This document shows, one piece after another, positions 17,147 through 24,595 of a stretch of DNA of 64,000 bases (position 1 is the first letter of the stretch; every line of letters begins with the position of its first letter). The notes below the pieces were generated by a model. The model was not told the DNA's origin. It made no database searches and was given only the letters and a program-made list of their open reading frames with translations. The stretch comes from Rheinheimera maricola (GTDB lineage Bacteria; Pseudomonadota; Gammaproteobacteria; Enterobacterales; Alteromonadaceae). The translations under genes were made by a program, and so were the position numbers. Location of the stretch: positions 62,001 through 126,000 of the forward strand of contig NZ_JAERPS020000007.1 of the NCBI RefSeq assembly GCF_016918075.2, written 5' to 3'.

Positions 17147-18948
17147 GGTGTGTTCTCCTGTTGCAGCAATTGCTGCAGTTGTCGTTGCTGTCGCAGGGCT
17201 ACCGGATGGTTGGGCGTTTTTTGCAACAGCCGTTGCAGTAGCGCAAGTGCGGGCTGATACTGTTGCCGGTAATATAAGGTGCGCGTCAGTAGCAATATGG
17301 CTTGTTCGTCGTCTGGAGTAATATGCAAAGCCGCACGTTGATAATACTCGGCCAGGCTCAGTTGTTGGCTGGCAAAGTAAAATTGCCCGGCCAGGCTGGC
17401 CAAATCAGCCCGAAATGGCAAGGCGTCAGCAAGTTGCGCCGCTACCTGTGCTGCATTGGCGCCGTCTTGCTGTTGCTGGTAATGGCGTAATAACTGTTCA
17501 CTGGCGTTTAGCCAGTCCAGGCCCTGGCTACGTTGATAGGCTAACTGTTGCACCGCGCTTTGTTGTGGGCCGAAGCTGACCTTTTTTGCCGGTACGGTAA
17601 AGGGAAAATCGGCTGTCAACAGCCTCACTTTATAGTCTGCCAGTAGCGTGTCTACCTCATGCAGTGGCTGCACAGCCCAGGCTTGTTCTAATGTAACAGG
17701 AACTTGCGGTGGCGGTAGCAGCGGTGTTATGGCCTGTAAAAAGGCGTCAGCCAGTAAAAAGTAGCCGCGGCCATTTGGATGCAGGTGCTCCAGCATCAGG
17801 CTGTTGCCAATAACCCCGTTGTTGCTTTGCGCCCGCAACTGCGCCTGGCCTTCTGCCAGCGGTAGTTGGTATTGCGCGGCCAATTGCCTTATCCGTTCAT
17901 TGATGGCCGCTGGCGCGCGAAAACGCAGCGCATCATAGTCAGTGGCATATTGGTAGTGTTGCAGTGCCTGCGCATGCTGACCCTGGCGGCGCAATTGCTG
18001 AGCCAGCGCATAGTGTAAGCCGGCGTGTTGTGGGCTGTCGCTAAGTGCCTGTTGCAGTGTGGTAATAGTGTCAGGTATCGGTTCAGGCAGGGCCGGGCTG
18101 ACAAAAGGTGGCTGATCGGCTTCATTGGCCGCAATAGTACTTAGCACCACAGTAATGCCGGCCCGGTTAAAGCGCTGCAGTAACGCATGCATATTGGCTG
18201 AAAATTGCTCCAGGCCAGCGTGATAGGCGGCGCTGTCATAACCAATATGCTGTTGCGCTGCCATGCTGGCCATTAATGTGCGGCTAGTTGGGCTTGGGTC
18301 TGCTGTTGGGCGTATAGCGTGGTAGGCGCGTTCAAGGAATTGCACCAAAGCAAGCTGGCGCAAAGAAAGCCAGATCAGAGTGGCACTGCGGGTGCTGCTG
18401 GCGGCAAATGCCGAGCCTACGCCCATAATGCCGAGGTATTCGTTGTGTCCGGCATAAATTAATACCAGATCGGGTTGCAGAGTAATAATCTCGTCACTGA
18501 AATCCAGCAAACTATAACTGTTAATGGCGGACATTGCGGTGTTAATCACTTCAAACTGCTGTGCCGGGTATTGTTGCTTTAGCCGTTGCTGCAACATAGC
18601 CGCTGGTGAGCCAAAGCGGCCGTACGGGAAGCCGGCAGCGCTGGAACCGCCCATCAATACAATGCGGTAGCTGGCGCTGGCTTTTTCGGCCAGAATATAC
18701 TGGCTGTCTGGCGCCACATTTGGCGCGCGGTCCGGCTCGGCAAAATAGCGCCGGATAACATGCGGATTCAGTTGCATATAGCCCGCTTCAGGCGCAGCTA
18801 TTAGCAGCGGATACTGTTGCGGTAAACCCGTTAGCCGCAATAGCCCTTCCAGTAACGCTAACAATAGCAGTGGCAATAACACGGCAATGGCGTAGTAGCT
18901 TGGTTTTACTTTAGGTTTTGCGCCTGAGTGAGCGTCCGGTAACGGCAT
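17143..18948 (-). CDS. Membrane-anchored SGNH/GDSL-type hydrolase with C-terminal TPR, first of a tandem pair
   Basis: The 601-residue protein has a membrane segment at about residues 19-37, then GGSSAAG (100-106), YAGHNEYLGIMGVGSAF and LEHLHPNGRGYFLLAD, the same three SGNH blocks as its downstream paralogue. The C-terminus adds TPR-like repeats (DEQAILLLTRTLYYRQQYQPA and following), which often bind partner proteins. The gene is divergent from the carbamoyltransferase at 19091 with about 140 bases between them, a layout that suggests shared control. The substrate is unknown; an O-acyl or carbamoyl-bearing envelope glycan is a reasonable guess given the neighbour. Confidence 0.75.
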   Translation of the reverse strand: MPLPDAHSGAKPKVKPSYYAIAVLLPLLLLALLEGLLRLTGLPQQYPLLIAAPEAGYMQLNPHVIRRYFAEPDRAPNVAPDSQYILAEKASASYRIVLMGGSSAAGFPYGRFGSPAAMLQQRLKQQYPAQQFEVINTAMSAINSYSLLDFSDEIITLQPDLVLIYAGHNEYLGIMGVGSAFAASSTRSATLIWLSLRQLALVQFLERAYHAIRPTADPSPTSRTLMASMAAQQHIGYDSAAYHAGLEQFSANMHALLQRFNRAGITVVLSTIAANEADQPPFVSPALPEPIPDTITTLQQALSDSPQHAGLHYALAQQLRRQGQHAQALQHYQYATDYDALRFRAPAAINERIRQLAAQYQLPLAEGQAQLRAQSNNGVIGNSLMLEHLHPNGRGYFLLADAFLQAITPLLPPPQVPVTLEQAWAVQPLHEVDTLLADYKVRLLTADFPFTVPAKKVSFGPQQSAVQQLAYQRSQGLDWLNASEQLLRHYQQQQDGANAAQVAAQLADALPFRADLASLAGQFYFASQQLSLAEYYQRAALHITPDDEQAILLLTRTLYYRQQYQPALALLQRLLQKTPNHPVALRQQRQLQQLLQQENTP

Positions 18949-19090
18949 CTAGTTAGGTTCCGCGGCTAAAAACACCACGTTAGCCCAAGCACCGGGCGCC
19001 AGCAAGTTTTGGCGCATTTGCACTATAAGTTCGTGCCGGAACAGGTTAACTTAGTTAAATTGAACTCAACATAACTACGCTTAGCCGACC

Positions 19091-20926
19091 ATGCAGTTAA
19101 TTCTTGGCATTTCTTGCTTTTATCATGACAGCGCCGCTTGTTTGCTGCGTGATGGCAATATTATTGCCGCGGCACAGCAAGAGCGTTTCAGCCGGATAAA
19201 ACACGATGCTGGTTTTCCTGCCGATGCCATACGTTATTGTCTGGCTGAGGCCGGTGTGAGTTTGGCTGACATTAGCGCCATAGTGTATTACGACAAGCCC
19301 TTGCTTAAGTTTGAACGGCTGTTAGAAACCTTTCTGGCACATGCGCCGCGTGGCTTTGCGGCATTTGTTCGCGCCATGCCGGTATGGCTAAAAGAAAAGC
19401 TGTATTTAAAAGCGGTATTGCGTCGTGAGCTACGTTTACTGGCGCCAGACAGTAAAGCGCCATTACCACGTTTACTGTTTAGCCAGCACCATCAGGCACA
19501 TGCCGCGTCTGCATTTTACCCTTCGCCGTTCCAGCAGGCTGTGGTTATTTGTTTAGATGGGGTCGGTGAATGGGTAACCAGCTCAATCTGGCTGGGGCAG
19601 GGCAATAGCCTGACACCATTGCACGAAATCCACTTCCCTCATTCGCTGGGGTTGTTGTATTCGGCGTTTACGCAATACTGTGGTTTTAAAGTCAATTCAG
19701 GTGAATACAAGCTAATGGGTTTGGCGCCCTATGGCGAGCCGCGCTATGTCGATATCATTTACCGTGAGCTGATCGACGTAAAGGCCGATGGTAGCTTTAG
19801 CTTGAACATGCGTTATTTTGATTACCCGGTAGGGCAGCGCATGATCAACCGCCGGTTTGAGGCGCTGTTTGGTGGGCCGGCATTGGCCTTCGATGCGCCG
19901 CCACAGCAGCTACATCTTGATTTAGCCTGCTCGGTGCAGCAGGTAGTAGAACAGGTGGTATTAAAAATTGTCCGTGCTGCTACCGCAGCGACGGGCTGCA
20001 GCAAGGTGTGCCTGGCCGGTGGCGTGGCGCTTAATTGCGTGGTGAATGGCCGTTTATTGGCAGAGCAGGCTTGTGAGGCCTTATGGATCCAACCGGCGGC
20101 GGGTGATGCCGGAGGGGCCTTAGGGGCCGCGTTGTTGGCCTGGCATCAGTTTTATCAGCAACCGCGCCAGGCTGATGGTCAGCATGACAGCATGCAGGGT
20201 GCGCAGCTTGGACCGGCATTTACTGACGCCGATATTGTGGCTGAGCTGGATGCCCGTCAGCTACCGTATCAGCAGTTGGCGGCCGACCACAAAAATGACC
20301 AGATAGCCACTTTGCTGGCATCTGGCGCTGTTGTTGGCTGCTTTCAGGGCCGGATGGAGTTTGGCCCACGCGCTCTGGGTAACCGGTCAATACTGGCCGA
20401 CGCACGTAGCAGCGAGATGCAACGGCTGTTGAATCTAAAGATAAAGCAACGTGAGTCGTTCCGACCCTTTGCGCCGGCTGTTATGGCCGAGCATGCCGCG
20501 CAGTATTTTGATTTAAGCCAGCCCAGCCCATATATGCTATTGGTCGCTCAGCTTAGCGCTGCACAACGTTTAGCGATAACGCAGCACAGCCAGGGCCTGG
20601 CGCAGCGCGAGCAATTGCGCTCAACCCTGCCAGCCATTACCCATGTTGATTATAGCGCCCGTTTGCAAACGGTAGATCAGCAGCAACAACCGGCTTTTTA
20701 CGCACTGCTACAGGCTTTTTATCGTCTGACCGGTACACCGGTGCTGATTAATACCTCATTTAATGTGCGTGGCGAGCCGCCGGTATGTACGCCGGCTGAT
20801 GCGATCGAGGGCTTTTTGGCCACCGACATGGATTATTTACTGCTGGAAAACTGCCTGCTGAGTAAAGCTGAGCAGCCGGCCGCGGCTATTGCTGCCGCCC
20901 GCCAGCGGCAATTTACGCCCGATTGA
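19091..20926 (+). CDS. NodU/CmcH-family O-carbamoyltransferase (SxtI-like)
   Basis: This 611-residue enzyme has the family order: an N-terminal Kae1/ASKHA-like domain starting LGISCFYHDSAACLLRDG and ERFSRIKHDAGFP, the histidines of FSQHHQAHAASAF, a nucleotide-binding LAGGVALNCVVNG, then QGRMEFGPRALGNRSILAD, and a C-terminal domain with TPVLINTSFNVRGEPPV. Such enzymes make carbamoyl-adenylate from carbamoyl phosphate and ATP and move the carbamoyl group to a hydroxyl of a sugar, antibiotic or toxin. The length matches SxtI of saxitoxin clusters, and the two following small genes match the sxtJ-sxtK order, but no other saxitoxin gene is present. The acceptor here is unknown. Confidence 0.88.
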   Translation: MQLILGISCFYHDSAACLLRDGNIIAAAQQERFSRIKHDAGFPADAIRYCLAEAGVSLADISAIVYYDKPLLKFERLLETFLAHAPRGFAAFVRAMPVWLKEKLYLKAVLRRELRLLAPDSKAPLPRLLFSQHHQAHAASAFYPSPFQQAVVICLDGVGEWVTSSIWLGQGNSLTPLHEIHFPHSLGLLYSAFTQYCGFKVNSGEYKLMGLAPYGEPRYVDIIYRELIDVKADGSFSLNMRYFDYPVGQRMINRRFEALFGGPALAFDAPPQQLHLDLACSVQQVVEQVVLKIVRAATAATGCSKVCLAGGVALNCVVNGRLLAEQACEALWIQPAAGDAGGALGAALLAWHQFYQQPRQADGQHDSMQGAQLGPAFTDADIVAELDARQLPYQQLAADHKNDQIATLLASGAVVGCFQGRMEFGPRALGNRSILADARSSEMQRLLNLKIKQRESFRPFAPAVMAEHAAQYFDLSQPSPYMLLVAQLSAAQRLAITQHSQGLAQREQLRSTLPAITHVDYSARLQTVDQQQQPAFYALLQAFYRLTGTPVLINTSFNVRGEPPVCTPADAIEGFLATDMDYLLLENCLLSKAEQPAAAIAAARQRQFTPD

Positions 20927-20935
20927 GGAAACCAG

Positions 20936-21334
20936 ATGCAAGTTAACCGCAATGATACTGCAGCTTTGCGTCGATTTGGCTGGCAAATGGCTATCGCCTG
21001 GCCGCTATTGTTTGGCCTGGTGTTACCTTGGCTATTTAGTGCCGCGTGGCCACTATGGCCTTGGATAGTGGCGGCCGCCTTTGCCTCCCTCGCCTTGTTG
21101 CTGCCCGGTGGGTTGTACTGGCCAGCGCGCGGCTGGTTTGTCTTTGCCCATGTTATGGGCTGGCTAAACACCCGATTGATACTGGCATTGCTGTTTTTTG
21201 TTGTTATTACGCCGCTGGGATGGTTGTTGCGCTTACTGGGAAAGTTGGATTATCACGCCCAGCCGCAAGCTAACGACAGCTACTGGCTAAAAAGTAGCAA
21301 CATCGATGCTGACAATATGAAGGATCCGTTCTAA
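20936..21334 (+). CDS. SxtJ-family small membrane protein
   Basis: A 132-residue protein with three hydrophobic segments (about residues 13-33, 36-53 and 74-100) and a polar tail ending KDPF. Size, topology and position directly after a NodU/CmcH carbamoyltransferase match the SxtJ family, whose function is not known. The gap to the carbamoyltransferase is nine bases, and the stop overlaps the next start (TAATG). A role as membrane partner of the carbamoyltransferase is inferred from this constant pairing. Confidence 0.75.
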   Translation: MQVNRNDTAALRRFGWQMAIAWPLLFGLVLPWLFSAAWPLWPWIVAAAFASLALLLPGGLYWPARGWFVFAHVMGWLNTRLILALLFFVVITPLGWLLRLLGKLDYHAQPQANDSYWLKSSNIDADNMKDPF

Positions 21335-21486
21335 TGGCTGAGTTTTTACAAGATTTATGGGCATTTTTACGCGTACGTAAGAAGATTTGGCTATTGCCGG
21401 TATTTGTTATATTGGCCCTACTAGGCGCCTTAGTGGTCGCCAGCCAGCAATCGGCGTTAGCCGGATTTATTTACACCTTATTTTAA
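21334..21486 (+). CDS. DUF5989-like (SxtK-like) 50-residue membrane protein
   Basis: The ATG overlaps the stop of the SxtJ-like gene (TAATG) and gives a 50-residue protein, MAEFLQDLWAFLRVRKKIWL followed by one strong membrane segment (LLPVFVILALLGALVV) and a short tail ending FIYTLF. Small proteins of this form, with the F(L/M)xxRKKxWLLP signature, follow carbamoyltransferase and SxtJ genes in many genomes and correspond in place and size to sxtK. The function is unknown. It is easily missed by automatic gene calling because of its length. Confidence 0.75.
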   Translation: MAEFLQDLWAFLRVRKKIWLLPVFVILALLGALVVASQQSALAGFIYTLF

Positions 21487-21594
21487 TGCCGCTCGCACTG
21501 ACGGGCATTTTGCTGTAAGCTGCGCGCCCCTCCGTTTCGGAGGCCACTGCAGCTGCGGCAGATTTTTTTCGCAGCATTTACTGCGGGATATCGC

Positions 21595-22848
21595 ATGCAA
21601 TTTACTGATTTAAACCTGTCGGCTGCGCTGTTAAAAGCCATTGCTGACAAGGGCTACACTACACCTTCACCTATTCAACTCCAGGCTATTCCTGCCGTAT
21701 TGGGCGGCCGCGACCTTATGGCTGCAGCACAAACAGGCACTGGCAAAACGGCGGGATTTACCCTGCCTTTGCTGCAATTACTCAGCGATGGCCCTAAAGT
21801 TCAACCCAACCAGGTTCGGGCACTTATTTTAACGCCTACCCGTGAATTAGCCGCTCAGGTTGCTGAAAGCGTGGCGGTGTATGGTAAGTACCTGCCGCTG
21901 AAAAGTGCGGTGGTGTTTGGCGGCGTAAAAATTAATCCGCAAATGATGGCGCTGCGTCGCGGGGTCGATATTTTAGTGGCCACACCTGGCCGCTTGCTAG
22001 ATTTATACCAGCAAAATGCCGTGCGTTTTACTCAGCTTGAAGTATTGGTGCTGGACGAAGCCGACCGCATGCTGGATATGGGCTTTATTAACGACATTAA
22101 AAAAGTGTTAGCGCTGTTACCGAAAAAACGGCAGAACCTGCTGTTTTCGGCCACCTTTTCTGACGATATTCGTAAACTGGCCAAGGGCTTGGTTAACGAC
22201 CCACTGGAAGTATCAGTAAGCCCTGCTAACACCACCGCTGAACGGGTAGAGCAAGTGATATATCCGGTAGATAAGAACCGCAAAGCAGCGTTGGTGACCA
22301 AGTTAATTAACGACAATAACTGGCAGCAGGTGCTTATTTTTACTAAAACCAAGCATATGGCGAACAAGCTAAGCTTGCATCTGGAGAACGCCGGCATTAA
22401 CGCTGCGCCAATTCATGGCAATAAGAGCCAAAATGCCCGCACCAAAGCATTAGCCGATTTTAAAGCCGGTAGCGTACGGGCGCTGGTTGCAACGGACATT
22501 GCGGCCCGTGGTTTAGATATTGATCAACTGCCACAGGTGGTCAATTTTGAGCTGCCGAATGTAGCAGAAGACTACGTTCACCGTATTGGTCGTACCGGCC
22601 GTGCCGGTGCAGCCGGACATGCCGTGTCGCTGGTATGTGCTGATGAGGCGAAAGAGCTTACCGGTATTGAGCGGCTGATCAAACAGCAGTTACCGCGCCA
22701 GCTGTTACCTGGCTTTGAGCCGGTAAATGTGTTGGCAGAAACCAAGCTTAATACTAAACCATACCGGCCCAAAAAACCCAAGATTGCCAGAACAGAGCAT
22801 CGCGATGGCCAGCGACCAGCGGCTCGAGCGACCAACAGAGTGAAATAA
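21595..22848 (+). CDS. rhlE: DEAD-box RNA helicase, RhlE type
   Basis: All core helicase motifs are present: the Q motif ([13 protein letters not shown]), AQTGTGKT (motif I), PTRELAAQ (Ia), VATPGRL (Ib), DEAD (II), SAT (III), and [10 protein letters not shown] (VI). The 417-residue length and the Lys/Arg-rich tail ([18 protein letters not shown]) fit the RhlE branch, which acts in ribosome assembly and RNA turnover in the cytoplasm. The gene is monocistronic. Related RhlE genes are often cold-induced, but no sequence here shows that. The 110 bases upstream contain short GC hairpins. Confidence 0.92.
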   Translation: MQFTDLNLSAALLKAIADKGYTTPSPIQLQAIPAVLGGRDLMAAAQTGTGKTAGFTLPLLQLLSDGPKVQPNQVRALILTPTRELAAQVAESVAVYGKYLPLKSAVVFGGVKINPQMMALRRGVDILVATPGRLLDLYQQNAVRFTQLEVLVLDEADRMLDMGFINDIKKVLALLPKKRQNLLFSATFSDDIRKLAKGLVNDPLEVSVSPANTTAERVEQVIYPVDKNRKAALVTKLINDNNWQQVLIFTKTKHMANKLSLHLENAGINAAPIHGNKSQNARTKALADFKAGSVRALVATDIAARGLDIDQLPQVVNFELPNVAEDYVHRIGRTGRAGAAGHAVSLVCADEAKELTGIERLIKQQLPRQLLPGFEPVNVLAETKLNTKPYRPKKPKIARTEHRDGQRPAARATNRVK

Positions 22849-22869
22849 ACGTTAATAGGTTGGAGTTTT

Positions 22870-22895
22870 GCACAGCAAGCTCTAACCTGCTGTGC
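22870..22895 (+). terminator. Inverted repeat after rhlE
   Basis: A perfect 8-base inverted repeat, gcacagca and tgctgtgc, with a 10-base loop lies 22 bases after the stop. The T-rich stretch after it is interrupted, so its role as terminator is uncertain. Confidence 0.35.
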
Positions 22896-23011
22896 TAGAA
22901 TGATATTTCTTTTAAAGAGCTTGCTATTTTGGCCGGCCGCACTAACCTGAAAGTAAATTTCGTGACCAGAGCACAGATCATTTTAATGGCTGTTTTTAGC
23001 GTGGTTAACAT

Positions 23012-23416
23012 ATGAAGTGGCTTTGCCTGTTGGCTTGGCTGCTTTCAAGCGGGCTAAATGCTGCCACTGTTGTGGTACACAACGACGTAAGTATTAACTC
23101 GCTAACGCAAGCGCAGTTGCGCAGTATTTTTACTATGCGGCAAATTCAATGGCCGGATGGTAGCCCAGTCTATGTGTTAGTTCTGCCTGACGACAACCTG
23201 TTACATCAACAATTCAGCCGCGAAAAACTGCGGCTATTTCCCTATCAGCTCGCCAGTATCTGGGACAAATTGAGTTTTTCCGGAACCGGCAGTAGGCCTC
23301 AGGTGGTAGCCGATGAAACTGAAATGCAACACTTGCTGCTTACGGTGCCTGGCAGCATTGGCTATGTGCAGCGTTATCAACCTGACAGCGGTATCAAGGA
23401 GGTGCGCATTGAATAG
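23012..23416 (+). CDS. Small phosphate-binding-like periplasmic protein
   Basis: A 134-residue exported protein with a signal peptide cut near LNA-AT and a single lobe of a PstS-type substrate-binding fold: VHNDVSINSLTQAQLRSIFTMRQIQWPDGSPVYVLVLPDD, a region near the ligand-binding loops, and VPGSIGYVQRY at the end. It is much shorter than true PstS, so it may sense rather than carry the ligand. It is the first gene of a three-gene run with a porin-like protein and a GGDEF-EAL protein. No transporter genes are nearby, which supports a sensory role. Confidence 0.7.
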   Translation: MKWLCLLAWLLSSGLNAATVVVHNDVSINSLTQAQLRSIFTMRQIQWPDGSPVYVLVLPDDNLLHQQFSREKLRLFPYQLASIWDKLSFSGTGSRPQVVADETEMQHLLLTVPGSIGYVQRYQPDSGIKEVRIE

Positions 23417-24590
23417 GATTAAGCAATGGTGTTGCATTGCTGCACTGCTTGGTGTGTCAGTGCCGGTGTGGGCCGCCAACAATATTGAGTGGCACGGTTT
23501 TGTAGCGCAGGGTCTTATTCGGGCGCAAGACAGTGGTTTTGTTAACGCTTCTGGCGAATTGTCAGCTGAGCTGACCGAACTGGGCTTGAACAGCCGGTAT
23601 AGCCTGACGCCCTCGTTACACATTGCCGGGCAACTGGTGTACCTGGATGGCGGTAATCGTTACCCGTCAGGTTTGCGTCTGGATTACTTGTTGCTTGATT
23701 GGTACTTCTATAACAGCCCGGACTGGCAAGCCAATGCCTATCTGGGGCGGTTTAAAAACCAACACTGGCTTTATTCCAGTACCCGCGATGTGCCGTTTAC
23801 CCGCCCGACTATAGTATTGCCACAATCAGTGTATTTTGACGCTTTTCGTGATATTGCAGTAAGCAGCGACGGTGTCGCACTGCAAGCCCGGCACAACAAC
23901 GCGCTGGGCGACTTTACATTTAACTGGGGTATTGGTACCAGTCCGGTATCGGCTGCGCAAGGTAAATTAGTGCTAGGTAGCGATATTGCCGGAGACTTAA
24001 AGCTAGATTTTGATCATCAGGCCAGTATGGTTTGGCAACCAGACCTAAGCCACTTTAGCTATGGCATTGTGCTGCTTGATTCCAATTTTAGCTATCATGC
24101 GCTGACCTCTGAGCACTATTTTCCGGCGGATTTCGGCGTGCGCCGTATTATGCTTAGTGTGCGCTATCAATTAGAGCGCTGGGAATTTTCCAGCGAGTTG
24201 CAGCAAGAACGCATCGACATTAGCGGCTTTTTTTCACCGTTGTTCCAGCAAGGCTCGATAGGCCAGGGTGGCTATGTGCTGGCGCAGTTTCGGCAGACAC
24301 CACGGCTAAAATGGTTTGCCATGCTGGATTATTCTGTGGCTAACAAAGATGACCGCCGAGGCAAAAAGTTGTCTGCCTCCAGCGGTGGTGTGGTGCCCGC
24401 ATATTTTGGTTATCAGCAGTCGGTGGCTGTCGGGGCGAGTTTTGATCTGCATGACAGCCTGAGAATAAGTGCTGAAGCGCACTTTGTAGAAGGCACCGGC
24501 AGGTTATCGCCGGTAATTTTGCCTGATTTAGTGGCCAACCAGCACAAATACTGGCAATTGTATGCAGTACAACTGATGTATCGGTTCTAG
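23409..24590 (+). CDS. Porin-like outer membrane protein with TTG start
   Basis: The protein has a signal peptide (NRIKQWCCIAALLGVSVPVW, cut near AWA-AN) and then about 365 residues of alternating beta-strand character ending in YAVQLMYRF, the terminal Phe expected of an outer-membrane barrel. I place the start at the TTG at 23409 because a near-perfect AAGGAGGTG lies at 23396-23404 and a signal peptide begins there; the frame is open further upstream but inside the preceding gene. It overlaps the previous gene by eight bases. Similar proteins accompany the phosphate-binding-like and GGDEF-EAL genes in related bacteria; the transported molecule is unknown. Confidence 0.65.
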   Translation: MNRIKQWCCIAALLGVSVPVWAANNIEWHGFVAQGLIRAQDSGFVNASGELSAELTELGLNSRYSLTPSLHIAGQLVYLDGGNRYPSGLRLDYLLLDWYFYNSPDWQANAYLGRFKNQHWLYSSTRDVPFTRPTIVLPQSVYFDAFRDIAVSSDGVALQARHNNALGDFTFNWGIGTSPVSAAQGKLVLGSDIAGDLKLDFDHQASMVWQPDLSHFSYGIVLLDSNFSYHALTSEHYFPADFGVRRIMLSVRYQLERWEFSSELQQERIDISGFFSPLFQQGSIGQGGYVLAQFRQTPRLKWFAMLDYSVANKDDRRGKKLSASSGGVVPAYFGYQQSVAVGASFDLHDSLRISAEAHFVEGTGRLSPVILPDLVANQHKYWQLYAVQLMYRF

Positions 24591-24595
24591 CGAGT

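Noticed and set aside
19091-21486. Saxitoxin-type biosynthetic cluster
   Set aside because: Only the sxtI/J/K-like triad is present; no polyketide synthase-like, amidinotransferase or cyclase gene is nearby, so toxin production is not supported.
22032-22397. Antisense frame inside rhlE
   Set aside because: Complement of conserved helicase motifs; no start signal of its own.
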